A stretch of 64,000 nt of DNA from Reichenbachiella versicolor (GTDB lineage Bacteria; Bacteroidota; Bacteroidia; Cytophagales; Cyclobacteriaceae): assembly GCF_003171675.1 (NCBI RefSeq), contig NZ_QFZQ01000002.1, positions 496,001 through 560,000 on the forward strand. Direction: 5' to 3'. The position numbers were made by a program, and so were the translations under genes. This document shows, in pieces, positions 1 to 9,779 of the stretch (position 1 is the first letter of the stretch; each line of letters begins with the position of its first letter). A model generated the notes under the pieces. The model did no database searches, was not told the DNA's origin, and saw only the letters and a program-made list of their open reading frames with translations.

Positions 1-249
1 TAGCTTAAGAATAAAAAAAGGACTACTCCAGTAAAACCCACTTCCCTTTTCTAAGAAGAAAACTCTGATGAATCCAAATATCAATACCAATGCAGCTGAT
101 AAGCCGTATACCATATCGGCTTGCTGGATTCGTTTAGCATCGACAAGGGTTAACTCCTTTTTAAAAGTAACCTTCTCATAAACAACAGCTGACACTACCC
201 CAAATGCTGCCAAAAAATAAAAAAACGCAACTATTGAGTTGATAATCAT
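1..249 (-). CDS. DUF2214-like membrane protein, 3' part cut by window edge
   Basis: The minus strand from an ATG at 249 stays open for 83 codons to the window edge, so the C-terminus is missing. The protein begins with a hydrophobic helix (residues about 2-20), then a charged stretch with VDAKRIQQADMVYGLSA, a second hydrophobic helix, and a loop with KGSGFYWSSPFF. The order 'QxAD..YGLSA...GFxRVF...GxxFY..SPFF..K' resembles the DUF2214 family of small predicted inner-membrane proteins, whose function is unknown. The family call rests on remembered motif similarity; the membrane prediction follows directly from the sequence. No promoter could be assigned. Confidence 0.65.
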   Translation of the reverse strand, partial: MIINSIVAFFYFLAAFGVVSAVVYEKVTFKKELTLVDAKRIQQADMVYGLSAALVLIFGFIRVFFLEKGSGFYWSSPFFILKL

Positions 250-302
250 AGACTTGTATTAATTAACTTTTAGCTCTATGAATATACTTGATATAAAATA
301 AA

Positions 303-334
303 AAATCCCAGTCAGCAAAAGCCAACTAGGATTT
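303..334 (-). terminator. Rho-independent terminator after the small secreted protein
   Basis: Arms AAATCCCAGT (303-312) and ACTAGGATTT (325-334) pair with one mismatch. On the minus strand the hairpin is followed by a T-rich run (TTTTTTATTTTAT). It lies 24 bp beyond the stop codon of the gene ending at 358. Confidence 0.6.
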
Positions 335-357
335 ATGATGATGATAAGACTAAATTT

Positions 358-699
358 TTATTTCGAGATTGTCTTCTCTACTGCGTAATCTGCTATAGAT
401 ACTTCATAAGAATAGTCACCCTCAGGTAACCGAGATACGTCAAATCTCTTAAGAACCAAACTGGCATTTTTTACTCTTTCGGAGTATAGTGCTGCTCCAT
501 CAGCGTCGTAGATTTTAATTTTCACAACATCTGATCCAAATTTCTGGAATCCTACTAATACTTTTCCAGTTTTCTGCTGCTCGATCACCACATCAATAGC
601 TGCAGTTTTAGTTTCGTCTAGCAATTTCCCAGTCTTAGCAAAAACCGAAGATGATGAGAACAATACTAGTGCGATCAAAGTGCTTTTAAATATGTTCAT
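358..699 (-). CDS. Small secreted Ig-like/beta-sandwich protein
   Basis: A protein of 113 residues is proposed from the ATG at 699. An upstream in-frame TTG start exists, but only the ATG puts a signal peptide (MNIFKSTLIALVLFSSSSVFA) at the N-terminus. The mature part is about 90 residues with alternating hydrophobic positions and the core VKIKIYDADGAALYSERV...FDVSRLPEGDYSYEV. This resembles the fold and spacing of Bacteroidota T9SS-like or DUF3244-like small beta-sandwich domains. Here the domain stands alone rather than being attached to a large cargo, so it may be a periplasmic or exported structural protein. No catalytic residues are visible. It is a single-gene unit with its own terminator. 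Confidence 0.6.
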   Translation of the reverse strand: MNIFKSTLIALVLFSSSSVFAKTGKLLDETKTAAIDVVIEQQKTGKVLVGFQKFGSDVVKIKIYDADGAALYSERVKNASLVLKRFDVSRLPEGDYSYEVSIADYAVEKTISK

Positions 700-883
700 T
701 GCTATATTATTTTGTTGCGTTGTTAATTGATTACAATGCAAACTTGAAAAAACACTCTTTTAATCTAAAATGAATACCGGCGGACTGAAGGATACTCATG
801 GTGAAATGCACAATTATCTAGGTGAATTGAAAGAGCTTAAACCAATTAAATAATAGATACAATACAACATCATAGATATAAAT

Positions 884-917
884 AAAAGGGGTCTGAGAAA
901 ACTATCAGACCCCTTTT
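884..917 (-). terminator. Strong hairpin terminator downstream of the sulfatase
   Basis: Perfect 13-bp arms AAAAGGGGTCTGA (884-896) and TCAGACCCCTTTT (905-917) enclose an 8-nt loop. It sits 75 bp past the sulfatase stop and could act on both strands because of the terminal A/T runs. Confidence 0.8.
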
Positions 918-992
918 ATCAATTATTAGAGATTAATTGCAAATACAAATAAGATTACTAACCTCTGAATTTTCCTCACTAGACAATTTTAT

Positions 993-2819
993 TTAGGGAA
1001 TGATATTACTAGGTATGTCTAACTTACTATCATGAGTTCCCTTCGCAAATGTGCTAATGTTGTAACTATTCTCTTTAGACCAATCACATTCTATTCTTCC
1101 ATCTCCTAACACAATATTTCCCAACTTTATTCTATACCAGTCCGCCAACTTTATGTAAGCTGGATCATTGGCCAGATTATTCAATTCGAACGGATCCTTT
1201 CTTAAATCATAAAGTGCCATTTCAGCTTTTTCTCTTGCACAAGTCATAGCCCATTTGACATTTTTATTTAGGTCATTCTTAGCAGGTCTCGTTTTCATTG
1301 AGAATGCAAAGTCATTTGATCTAATATATGCTCGTGGACCAGCAACTAGGTTTATTTCTCCTACTACATAATCTCTTTGTTCATCTTCATTATTCATGAA
1401 AGTCATCAAGTCCTTACCATCCAAGTAATCAAATTTTTCCTGAGATATATCTAATCCAGCTTCGGCTAAAATAGTAGGAGCTACATCTACATATTCAATT
1501 AACTGTCTTTTGATTTTGCCTGCTGGTATTTTGTTTTTGTCAGATGACACCATGATAATAGCGCTATTTACTGATTGTCTCCAAGGCCCAAATTTGGCAG
1601 CAATACCCTGTTCTCCTAACTGCCAACCATGATCACCTACGGTAAAAATAATCAGGTATTCTTGGTTATTTTTCTCACAATAAGATTTGAATAATTCAAC
1701 TGCCTCTCCTATCAAAGCATCTCCATGAGCACAAAATGCATAATAATCTTGTACAGCCTGTAACTGCTCTTCTTTAGTCATCTTATCAAAGTTTAGGTTA
1801 TTGTATAATTTGACTAATTGAGGTGGAAGTTTGTTCAGACTCTCTTTTTCGAAAACTGGTATGTTGTAATTCTTTTGTTTGAAAACGTCTCTAAACTTTT
1901 TAGGAGGAAGCACCGGTGTGTGTGGTAAATGAAACCCTAGACTTATCATTTGTGGTTGATTTGTCTTTGCACCTTGTACCTTGTCACCAAGTGCTGTCTC
2001 ATACGAACTATTCTCATTTTCAAGGAATTTTTTAAGTTCCCTTACAACTAAGGCATCAATGGTTTTATTTGCAGGCATGGGATTTTGCCCACCTATAATT
2101 AACTCCTTATTCCCTCCTCTAGTATAAGACCTTAATATTTCAAGCTCTTTTTCTATCTTCCTTCTTTTCTTAAGATCATCCTTACTCATCTCCTCCCCTC
2201 TTACCTTAGAGGCATACTCTACTACGCGACCGTTCTCGAATTTCACTACTTCCTTACTACCTACGCGTTTGTACTTACCATCTACTGTCGCATACTTGTA
2301 CTGAGTAAATAAGTCTCCAACGCCCTTTTTTTGAAGGTAGTTTTTAAAGTGCATTACGTAATTGTAGTGTCCAGCATCATAAAAACCTTGGCCTGGTCCC
2401 CATCTGAATATATACGGATCGTATTTTCCCCAAGCCGTAGCATAATAACCTTCTGCCTGTAAAGTTTGTGGAAATGAAGGTTTTACAAAATCAGGTGCTT
2501 GATGTGTCTGCACAAAGCCAAAATGTCCAGTTCTAAATGGATACCGACCACTATGTAAGGAACCTCGAGAGGGGCCACATGCTGGTGAATTGCAAAAGGC
2601 ATTAATGAACATAGTACCTTCAGAGGCCAATTTGTCTATATTAGGAGATGATACGTAACCAAGGGTACTTTCCTTTTTACCTGTAGTGGCCATATTATAA
2701 CACTCAAGCGCATCTGGTCTGTGATCATCTGTTATTATCCATAGAATATTAGGCTGCTTCTGAGCAACAGTCACTAAACCACTAATTACAAGTACCAATA
2801 CTAGTAATAGTCTTTTCAT
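993..2819 (-). CDS. Secreted type I (S1 family) sulfatase
   Basis: A 608-residue protein with signal peptide MKRLLLVLVLVISGLVTVAQ; the ATG at 2819 is chosen because the longer reading only adds residues before the signal peptide. The formylglycine motif is ACGPSRGSLHSGR, with catalytic Cys81 in the C-x-P-S-R context. Metal-binding Asp31/Asp32 follow NILWIITDD. Length and motif order fit S1 sulfatases that remove sulfate esters from polysaccharides or their oligosaccharides. Cys81 must be oxidised by an FGE or anSME maturase, which is not in the window. The gene is last in a minus-strand PUL, after a beta-helix protein and a GH3 glycosidase, which points to a sulfated substrate. The subfamily and the sulfate position attacked cannot be told by eye. 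Confidence 0.92.
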   Translation of the reverse strand: MKRLLLVLVLVISGLVTVAQKQPNILWIITDDHRPDALECYNMATTGKKESTLGYVSSPNIDKLASEGTMFINAFCNSPACGPSRGSLHSGRYPFRTGHFGFVQTHQAPDFVKPSFPQTLQAEGYYATAWGKYDPYIFRWGPGQGFYDAGHYNYVMHFKNYLQKKGVGDLFTQYKYATVDGKYKRVGSKEVVKFENGRVVEYASKVRGEEMSKDDLKKRRKIEKELEILRSYTRGGNKELIIGGQNPMPANKTIDALVVRELKKFLENENSSYETALGDKVQGAKTNQPQMISLGFHLPHTPVLPPKKFRDVFKQKNYNIPVFEKESLNKLPPQLVKLYNNLNFDKMTKEEQLQAVQDYYAFCAHGDALIGEAVELFKSYCEKNNQEYLIIFTVGDHGWQLGEQGIAAKFGPWRQSVNSAIIMVSSDKNKIPAGKIKRQLIEYVDVAPTILAEAGLDISQEKFDYLDGKDLMTFMNNEDEQRDYVVGEINLVAGPRAYIRSNDFAFSMKTRPAKNDLNKNVKWAMTCAREKAEMALYDLRKDPFELNNLANDPAYIKLADWYRIKLGNIVLGDGRIECDWSKENSYNISTFAKGTHDSKLDIPSNIIP

Positions 2820-2987
2820 ATCAATTAATCTTATTCTCAACATAATGTAATTCAATTAGATCTATGTAAGATAGCTTTTGGAACACTCAAATTTCTTTAC
2901 ACTGAATAGACTCCTACTTATTGCAGACTGAACATGATCTAAACTAAAGCCTTTAAACTATAACTTATATTTTTAGGCTGGAAGGAA

Positions 2988-5009
2988 TCAATTTAAAATA
3001 ACCCTAGTACTATAGTGAGCCTCTCCCGTGATCACTTTGACCAAATATACTCCTTCTAAAGCCTCTAATCCCGTAACACCTATCTCATCATCTTGTTTAT
3101 ATAACTGAACAGTTTTTATCAGGCCTCCAGATGTATTATACAACTCTACGATCAGCTCTCCTGTGTAACCTGGAATTGAAACTAGTAATTGAGAATTACT
3201 CGGGTTTGGAAACAACTTAAAGACACTCTTATTCAGTTCATCATCGACATTTGTCTCTAACCCTTCTCCGAGTCCCAATGATTCCAATATCCAATTACTA
3301 TTCTCCGTCTGAGCAAGAATATCCACTCCTGACTTCCAAGCAAACTCTAATTCAGGGCCTTCGTCAATTTGGGTTATCCTAGATTTACGTTCGTTCCCTC
3401 CTGGTAATATTTCATAGTATTTACCATTATTGTGAGATCTTAAATACCAAAATGGTTTTTGTACCTTATCAGAATAATTTTCTATCTGTTCTACTAGAAT
3501 CTTATCCGTCGAATTATTGTTGATATCACCAAGTGTATACCCCTTGTAAACTTCCATATATTTCTTTGTCTTGGTGTTTTTTACGAAATAATAATATGGG
3601 TATCTAAATTCCAACTCCCAAACATCACTGCTATCTGAGGTTACATCTGTGGACATAACTAGTGAAGTGTTATCATTATCTGCTACAATGTAGTCACCTG
3701 TTTTTTTATTCCGGAAACGAAATTTATCGGTCGTGTCAATAATCATTCTTGGAGCTCTATCAATTATGACCTTCTTTATCTTGGATGATGGATATTCTAT
3801 ATCAATGGAATTATCACCATTCAGTACTTTATAAGCAAGATATCCGTCCTTTGATGAAGATAGTCCAATATTGTTCTTAACTGAAACATCTCTCGTAGGC
3901 AATTCGTACGGTAAATATTCGTGCTCGCCACCATGATCATACATAAAATCTATAGTGTTAAAAGAAGGGTCTTTGGCTTTTGCTTTAGAAAAGTCATTAT
4001 TTTCAAATACTAAGTTATAAGGAGCATTAGAGGAAATGATCCAAGCGTATGTTCCGATCCATTCGTTATTGGTAATCGTAATATCATGACACTGTTGTAG
4101 TTCTCGATCTATAAAAAGCCCCCGAGCAGGAGAAATGTGCTCAAAAGTATTTCCATCAATCAAAAAGCTATGTCCAAATTCTTCCATATGAATCATATCT
4201 ACATCTGCTCTATAGCCTTTAAAATGACAATTAGTAACTGATACATTAGAACACTTGGATGAAATTCCAAGCCCTGTACCATCCATTAAGCAGTTATCTA
4301 TAATTGTTTCACTTTGATCCCATACAACTGGATACTCAGTATTCCCTGCATCTAGAGAGATCGCTCGAACATTAAAATTAACCTTGTCAAAATCTGGTTT
4401 GAAGAAACAATTCCTAATGACAAGTTTAGGTGCATAATCAATTTTCAACTTTCTATTGACAGTATAACCAAGAGCACTAAATTGGATAAAAGAGCAATTA
4501 GTAAAGGTTATTCCTGCGCCGTCTCCTCCATAAGCTTGAACCTGCCCTCCTTCAAAAATTACATTTTCAACCTTCATATTTTCATAAAACTCCCCATTGG
4601 TAATATGAGAATAGCGAGTAAAAACATACCCCACATTTGTGATTGGAATCAACTTCAAATTTGCAAGCGTTAAATGACTTGACCTCAAATGCATGATTTT
4701 CAAATTCTTGAAAGTTGTTTCTACATCATAGGCTCCTTGAATACTCTTATTAATATTATCAGCCAATTTCCCACTAATACAAATTGCTTTGGTTATAACG
4801 AGTGATTTACCGTCAAAGTCATACTCAGTACTATTAAATACGATGGTATCACCAACACTTGCAGAACTAATGGCTAGACCTATTTTACTAATTAAAGTGG
4901 CACCCGAAACGGTTCCATATCTGCTATCAAAATCTATCTGATCCGCATATATCTTCTTAACTGATAATAGAATTACCAGCACTATTGTCAACCTTTTAAC
5001 TATCCTCAT
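2988..5009 (-). CDS. T9SS-exported right-handed beta-helix protein, possible polysaccharide lyase
   Basis: A 673-residue protein from the ATG at 5009, with signal peptide RIVKRLTIVLVILLSVKKIYA. Residues about 25-400 carry irregular beta-helix rungs (repeated 'xxIxNNxFxx', e.g. ETIIDNCLMDG, VSVTNCHFKG, FLIDGNTFEH, ITITNNEWIG). The opening segment with ASVGDTIVFNSTEYDFDG recalls chondroitinase-B/PL6-type helices. Residues about 430-590 (FRFRNKKTGDYIVADN..., KTKKYMEVYKGYTLGD, NNGKYYEILPGG) look like a ricin-type beta-trefoil carbohydrate-binding module. The last 80 residues are a type A T9SS signal (VFKLFPNPSNSQLL...). It is therefore probably a surface or secreted glycan-active enzyme. Lyase activity is inference, as I could not place a catalytic Lys/Arg pair. 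Confidence 0.75.
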   Translation of the reverse strand: MRIVKRLTIVLVILLSVKKIYADQIDFDSRYGTVSGATLISKIGLAISSASVGDTIVFNSTEYDFDGKSLVITKAICISGKLADNINKSIQGAYDVETTFKNLKIMHLRSSHLTLANLKLIPITNVGYVFTRYSHITNGEFYENMKVENVIFEGGQVQAYGGDGAGITFTNCSFIQFSALGYTVNRKLKIDYAPKLVIRNCFFKPDFDKVNFNVRAISLDAGNTEYPVVWDQSETIIDNCLMDGTGLGISSKCSNVSVTNCHFKGYRADVDMIHMEEFGHSFLIDGNTFEHISPARGLFIDRELQQCHDITITNNEWIGTYAWIISSNAPYNLVFENNDFSKAKAKDPSFNTIDFMYDHGGEHEYLPYELPTRDVSVKNNIGLSSSKDGYLAYKVLNGDNSIDIEYPSSKIKKVIIDRAPRMIIDTTDKFRFRNKKTGDYIVADNDNTSLVMSTDVTSDSSDVWELEFRYPYYYFVKNTKTKKYMEVYKGYTLGDINNNSTDKILVEQIENYSDKVQKPFWYLRSHNNGKYYEILPGGNERKSRITQIDEGPELEFAWKSGVDILAQTENSNWILESLGLGEGLETNVDDELNKSVFKLFPNPSNSQLLVSIPGYTGELIVELYNTSGGLIKTVQLYKQDDEIGVTGLEALEGVYLVKVITGEAHYSTRVILN

Positions 5010-5315
5010 ACATTCATATTTTTTAATACTATAATAATAAACAAGGATAGTACTAAATAGCATTCCTGAGACTCGACGAAGAATCGATTTCTACTAAACA
5101 ATCAACTAGATTGATTATACAAACTATATACAAAAGATGTGAACAACAGGTCTAAATTGAAAAAGATGGTATTATTAGAAAGTACAACTAAACCGTATGA
5201 CAATAATATTCTTGAATCTAAATTAGCCTGTAGAAGGAAATATCTTAACATTCATAGAATGCAAAGAGCTCAGAAACTTAATTCCTGAGCTCTTTGTAAA
5301 AGGAAGGGTATTAAA
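5010..5315. other. Intergenic gap between GH3 and beta-helix genes
   Basis: About 300 bp without a gene. It contains the GH3 terminator (5262-5296) and, beyond it, roughly 250 AT-rich bases that should hold the promoter for the beta-helix/sulfatase unit. No exact Bacteroidota -7 element (TAnnTTTG) was found on the minus strand by eye. Confidence 0.5.
5262..5296 (-). terminator. Hairpin terminator after the GH3 gene
   Basis: Perfect 12-bp arms CAAAGAGCTCAG (5262-5273) and CTGAGCTCTTTG (5285-5296) with an 11-nt loop, 20 bp past the GH3 stop. The downstream T-tract is poor, so termination may be partial. Confidence 0.65.
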
Positions 5316-7508
5316 TCACTTAAATGAAATAAGTGATACTTGAGGTTTTGACGCTCCAAGCCTAGTACTTAATTCTCCCGGAGATGAATTACCTACTATA
5401 ATTTTGTATTGCCCTTTAAACCATTGTGGCTTACCATCTTGATTAATAAAGGTTAGTTTTTCAGCAGGAACGGTAAAGGATACTTTCTTAGATTCTCCTT
5501 TAACTAATGAAATTCTTTCAAAACCTTTCAAACTAGAATTTGGGATACCTCCAGTTGAAGATACTGGATTAATGTAAAGTTGAACAACTTCATCAATATC
5601 ATAATCTCCAGTATTCGTCACTTCTACTTCTACTGATAAATCCGAAGTTTTTTTGAGTTTTGTAGAACTCACTTCAAGATTATTAAACTCTGTAGAGGAA
5701 TAGGTCAATCCAAACCCGAAAGGGTACATTGGTTCTTCAGTCATATATCGATAAGTTCTTCCTTTCATACTGTAATCATCGTATGCTGGTAACTGACTAA
5801 CATTCTTTGGAAAGGTTATTGGCAAATGACCTGAAGGCGAATAATCACCAAAAAGAACATCTGCAACAGCATTTCCACCTTGCTCTCCTGGATACCATAC
5901 TTGAAGAATAGCATCACAGTATTCTTCTATGCCTTCGAGCGAAATCGCACTCCCGCTGGCAATGACAAGAACTAAAGGCCCTTTCTTTACTTCTATAATT
6001 TGTTTGATGTAATCAATCTGATTTTGAGGTAATTTTAAATCAACTTTATCACCTATGTTGCCGGAAGCAATAGCGTCTACTTCTTCACCTTCAAAGTCTG
6101 CAGTTAAACCTACTACACAAATCGTGACGTCTGATTCCTTGGCAACATTAGGTGCCCAATTTTTGGGATTTATATTCTTTTGAAATGGCAATGCGCCACT
6201 TCTATAGTTCAATGATGTACCTAAGGAAACTGCATCTACTATTCCTTCAAGTATGGTAACTAAGTTCGGACTCACCCCATAATAACTCCCCATCAACATA
6301 TCTGCGGAATTGGCAAATGGCCCAGTGACGTACGGCACTTTTATTTCCTTAGATAATGGCAACGTGTTATTTTCATTCTTGAGCATTACGATTGACTTTC
6401 GAGCTACCTCTCTGGCAAGTTCTACATGTTCATCGCAATGTATTTTTTCTGAACCAATTTGAGTGTATGGATGATCTTTAACATCATCAAACATTCCCAA
6501 TCTAAACCTGGTCATGAATAACTCTTTTGTTCTTTGATGAATTAATTCCTCGGTAATTAGACCTTTTTTCAGCGCCTCTCCCATTTTACTGTAGGTCTTC
6601 CCACAATTAAGATTCACACCCACTTTGAGCGCAACTGCTGCAGCTTCTGAAGCTGTCTTTACAAACTTCTGTTTCCAAACAATACCTCCAATAGCTCCAC
6701 AGTCTGAAGTCACGTACCCATCAAATCCCCATTTATCTCTCAATACTTCTTGAAGTAAGAAAGGATTTGCACATGCAGGTTCACCAAAAACGGCGTTATA
6801 CGCTCCCATCACACCTTCAACATTGGCATCTTTCACTAATGCCTCAAATGCGGGCATGTACGTTTCATACAAATCTTGTTGAGTCGGTTCCGCGTTGAAA
6901 GTATGACGTACTGATTCTGGACCAGAATGTACAGCATAATGCTTAGCGCAAGCTGCAGTTTTTAAGTAGTTAGGGTCATCACCTTGTAAACCTTTGACAA
7001 ATGCTACTCCAATTCGCGACATCAAGAACGGATCTTCTCCATAAGTCTCCTGACCTCTACCCCATCTAGGATCACGAAAAATATTGACATTTGGTGTCCA
7101 AAAAGTCAACCCTGCATATTTACTATGGTTACCCATGCTTTGAGAAACCTCATACTTAGCTCTAGCCTCCGTAGATATGGCATCAGCTACCTTCTTTACT
7201 AAACCAGGATCAAAAGTCGCTCCCATTGCGATTCCCTGAGGGTATATAGTAGCTTTGCCATTTCTTGCTATACCGTGAAGGGCTTCATTCCACCAATCAT
7301 AATCAGGTACTCCCAACCGGGGAATAGCAGGTGCGCTGTTTATTAGCTGTCCTATTTTCTCTTCAGTTGTCATTTGACTAACCAATACTTCTACTCTTTC
7401 ATCAAGTGGTAACTGTGGATTTCTGAAGGAAAAATCTACTTGCTGTGCATTCGCAAAACCTATTAGCAACATGTATGCTAACAGCGTAACCAGTTTTTTA
7501 TCAATCAT
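5316..7508 (-). CDS. Glycoside hydrolase family 3 (beta-glucosidase/xylosidase type)
   Basis: A 730-residue protein with signal peptide MIDKKLVTLLAYMLLIGFANA. It shows the GH3 landmarks in order: DYDWWNEALHGIAR, FWTPNVNIFRDPRWGRGQET, AKHYAVHSGPE, and the nucleophile segment GYVTSDCGAI with Asp269. Next come the C-terminal alpha/beta sandwich (PLVLVIASGSAISLE, AILQVWYPGEQGG) and a fibronectin III-like tail (VEVEVTNTGDYDIDEVVQLY). The WWNEALHG and SDCGAI variants are typical of plant-like beta-xylosidase/glucosidase GH3 enzymes. The enzyme would release terminal sugars from oligosaccharides in the periplasm. It lies between two terminators and so may be its own transcript inside the PUL. The exact sugar specificity is not readable. 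Confidence 0.94.
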   Translation of the reverse strand: MIDKKLVTLLAYMLLIGFANAQQVDFSFRNPQLPLDERVEVLVSQMTTEEKIGQLINSAPAIPRLGVPDYDWWNEALHGIARNGKATIYPQGIAMGATFDPGLVKKVADAISTEARAKYEVSQSMGNHSKYAGLTFWTPNVNIFRDPRWGRGQETYGEDPFLMSRIGVAFVKGLQGDDPNYLKTAACAKHYAVHSGPESVRHTFNAEPTQQDLYETYMPAFEALVKDANVEGVMGAYNAVFGEPACANPFLLQEVLRDKWGFDGYVTSDCGAIGGIVWKQKFVKTASEAAAVALKVGVNLNCGKTYSKMGEALKKGLITEELIHQRTKELFMTRFRLGMFDDVKDHPYTQIGSEKIHCDEHVELAREVARKSIVMLKNENNTLPLSKEIKVPYVTGPFANSADMLMGSYYGVSPNLVTILEGIVDAVSLGTSLNYRSGALPFQKNINPKNWAPNVAKESDVTICVVGLTADFEGEEVDAIASGNIGDKVDLKLPQNQIDYIKQIIEVKKGPLVLVIASGSAISLEGIEEYCDAILQVWYPGEQGGNAVADVLFGDYSPSGHLPITFPKNVSQLPAYDDYSMKGRTYRYMTEEPMYPFGFGLTYSSTEFNNLEVSSTKLKKTSDLSVEVEVTNTGDYDIDEVVQLYINPVSSTGGIPNSSLKGFERISLVKGESKKVSFTVPAEKLTFINQDGKPQWFKGQYKIIVGNSSPGELSTRLGASKPQVSLISFK

Positions 7509-7842
7509 AATTTGAGTCTGTTATCTACTTCTTCTAAGAACTTCAATTTCGGGTAAATCAAATCAAATTCCTCAAATTCAATGACCAACTGAACTTAACA
7601 AATACTGAATTTTCGGTTTCACCATCCCCAGTATTACAATTTTTCATCCAAATAAAAAGGCTGCCCCGCCTGGGCAGCCTTTACAATTGTTAATAATAAG
7701 ACTAAAATTTTTATTCTTTCAATTCAATCAGCGAATGAAAAATTCCATTCGAAGATAATTAATCTTTATTGAATTTTGCATTCAAAATACATTTATTTAA
7801 ATGTAAAATAATTAATCCTATTATTGTTCTATTATATGTTTA
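7509..7842. other. Intergenic gap upstream of GH3
   Basis: 334 bp without a gene. It holds the terminator of the upstream lipoprotein unit (7656-7682), followed on the minus strand by about 145 bp of AT-rich sequence expected to carry the GH3 promoter. Nothing else was recognised. Confidence 0.5.
7656..7682 (-). terminator. GC-rich hairpin terminator after the PKD lipoprotein
   Basis: Perfect 11-bp arms AAAGGCTGCCC (7656-7666) and GGGCAGCCTTT (7672-7682) with a 5-nt loop. On the minus strand it runs into TTTTTATTTGG. It lies 160 bp past the stop codon of the gene ending at 7843. Confidence 0.85.
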
Positions 7843-9345
7843 TCAAGGTACTGTAATATCAGTAACATAAACATCATCTATCAAGACGTCTACCTCTCCT
7901 CTTATTCTCAAAACAGGGAAAGCATTCACATTTGGAGCAGCCGCTGTAACCGTAAACTGGTAAGTAAAAACTTCCCACTTATCAACTTCAAACTCATTAA
8001 ACGGCTTTGGAGTAATAATAGCTGCCCAAGCATTATTCATATTTTCAACAGTAGTCACACCATTGATAAAACATTCAAACGTGGCTGGATCTCCATTCCC
8101 TGCATTTAGCCCCGAAGAATTAACACGAACTCTCAAAGAAACTTGGTAAGTGTGATCCATTTGTAATCCAGCACCAGATGCTTGATAAACCTCTATATCA
8201 CTTCTATCATCATCTTCATTTATTATTCTTAAATGGTTCGAACCTGAGTAAGACCTTTTTGCTTCAGCATCTTCAGCCAAAGAAAAGGACTTTGAGCCTT
8301 GACTTCCTAAATAGGATACACCTTCTCTTTCTATATAGACTTTTCCTAAATCATCAGAGGATCCATAATTAAACACTCTACAATTTGGCATAGTAATAAC
8401 ATCACTTGCTAATGAGGAATTTTCAAAGTCTCCACCAGAAGAGTTTACTAAACCACCTGGAGCCGCTTCATACACTACAATAAAATTATTAGCCTCGTAA
8501 GTGTCTGTTTCCCCATCAACTGATCTGGTAACCTTTAGAGTAACATCATATTGACCAGGGCTTCCATACGAAACTACTGGGTTTTCATCAGTTGATGAGG
8601 TAATTGAACCTCCTTCAAATGTCCATAAATATTGATCTTCATCCCCTCTTGATGTATTTGTAAATTGTACCATGCCGCTGTTAAGGAAATTATAGTTATC
8701 GACATCAAAATCAGCTTTCAGTACTAGTTCTGTAACAGAAATCAGATCTGTTAATTCATAAGTATCTGTCATTCCATCGACTGTTCTAGTCACCTTCAAT
8801 TTTACGTCATAAACGCCAATATCAAAATACTGAATTTTTGGATTCCTTTCATTTGAAGTACTAGGTGTACCTCCTTCAAATGTCCATTCCCATTTATCTA
8901 CTTCACCAATTGATATGTCATTAAATTGTACATAATCTGTTTGTTCAATATCAGTCAGATCGTTTTCGAATTCTGCATCCACAAAATCTCTTACCGTAAT
9001 TAATAGAGTATCACTAGCTACATCTCCATTATTGAAATTTACTCTAATAGCAGTTTTAAACTCTCCAGCTTCTTCATAAATGAGCGTCTCTTCTGAAAGC
9101 TTAGAAGAAGATTTACTACCTCCTTCAAAACTCCATTCTCGTTCTGCCACATTGGTTGAAGAGTCAATAAAAGTTATAGATTGCCCTACAAACACTAATG
9201 TATCACTAGTATATATCTTAAAATCACCTGTTACAGAGCTTCCTCCATCATCTGTTTCTTCATCTTCTACACATGAACTTATCAAGAATATTCCTACCAA
9301 CAGATACAGAAACATTCCATTTATTAGTCTAATCATCTTCATCAT
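7843..9345 (-). CDS. PUL surface lipoprotein with three PKD domains and a C-terminal jelly-roll
   Basis: A 500-residue protein with a type II signal ending in FLISSC (Cys25 if the first of three clustered Met codons is used). After a short acidic linker come three PKD-like repeats, each with a W-x-F-E-G-G core: REWSFEGGS, WEWTFEGGT and YLWTFEGGS. The last about 210 residues (SGGDFENSSLASDVITMPNC... to ...IDDVYVTDITV) look like a CBM jelly-roll ending in the common 'xIDDVxVT' strand. The family context is a SusE/SusF-like outer-surface glycan-binding protein (SGBP). It is probably co-transcribed with the small CBM-like gene 23 bp upstream. The binding target is unknown. Confidence 0.8.
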   Translation of the reverse strand: MMKMIRLINGMFLYLLVGIFLISSCVEDEETDDGGSSVTGDFKIYTSDTLVFVGQSITFIDSSTNVAEREWSFEGGSKSSSKLSEETLIYEEAGEFKTAIRVNFNNGDVASDTLLITVRDFVDAEFENDLTDIEQTDYVQFNDISIGEVDKWEWTFEGGTPSTSNERNPKIQYFDIGVYDVKLKVTRTVDGMTDTYELTDLISVTELVLKADFDVDNYNFLNSGMVQFTNTSRGDEDQYLWTFEGGSITSSTDENPVVSYGSPGQYDVTLKVTRSVDGETDTYEANNFIVVYEAAPGGLVNSSGGDFENSSLASDVITMPNCRVFNYGSSDDLGKVYIEREGVSYLGSQGSKSFSLAEDAEAKRSYSGSNHLRIINEDDDRSDIEVYQASGAGLQMDHTYQVSLRVRVNSSGLNAGNGDPATFECFINGVTTVENMNNAWAAIITPKPFNEFEVDKWEVFTYQFTVTAAAPNVNAFPVLRIRGEVDVLIDDVYVTDITVP

Positions 9346-9368
9346 TTTAATAATTTAGTCCTTACATA

Positions 9369-9779
9369 TTAATTCACATTTATTCTACATCCACCAAACT
9401 CCCATCTATATATTTCTCCTGATTTGGGAGCTATTGAAGTCCTAAAAGCATTCGGAGCAAGATTTGCGTTTGAATCTCCTCCACATTCTTTTGGTATATT
9501 TTCATATACATTCTTGTTAACCTTCCAATACCTTGCTCCCCAATAGATCTTAGATCCTGGTTTAAACTTTCTATCCGTTTTTACCACACCCTCATAAATA
9601 CCATCACCGATACTCTTTGTATTGACTCCTTCGCCCCAATTATTGAAGTTTCCAAATATTATTGGAGCTTTGTATTCTCCCTTTACATTAGACATGTCTA
9701 CTTGAAACTTGATCTTAACCTGTGCATTTACAGCACCAATCATAACCAACATCAAGACTGTTATTAACATATTTTTCAT
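9369..9779 (-). CDS. Small secreted CBM20/CBM48-like protein
   Basis: 136 residues with signal peptide MKNMLITVLMLVMIGAVNA. The mature protein opens VKIKFQVDMSNVKGEYKAPIIFGNFNNWGEG and continues GDGIYEGVVKTDRKFKPGSKIYWGARYW. This order ('FQVDM... GxFNNWG... GDGIYxxxV') is that of starch-binding-like beta-sandwich modules used in many Bacteroidota secreted proteins. Two Cys residues (in KECGG and FGGCR) could form a disulfide. As a stand-alone module beside a surface lipoprotein it may bind the PUL glycan. No enzyme motif is seen. Confidence 0.65.
   Translation of the reverse strand: MKNMLITVLMLVMIGAVNAQVKIKFQVDMSNVKGEYKAPIIFGNFNNWGEGVNTKSIGDGIYEGVVKTDRKFKPGSKIYWGARYWKVNKNVYENIPKECGGDSNANLAPNAFRTSIAPKSGEIYRWEFGGCRINVN

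Noticed and set aside
770-853. A plus-strand 27-codon ORF (MNTGGLKDTHGEMHNYLGEL...) just left of the sulfatase terminator
   Set aside because: A stop lies right before the ATG, no promoter or homologue is recognised and it is very short. It could be the remnant of a lost gene, but there is not enough to call it.
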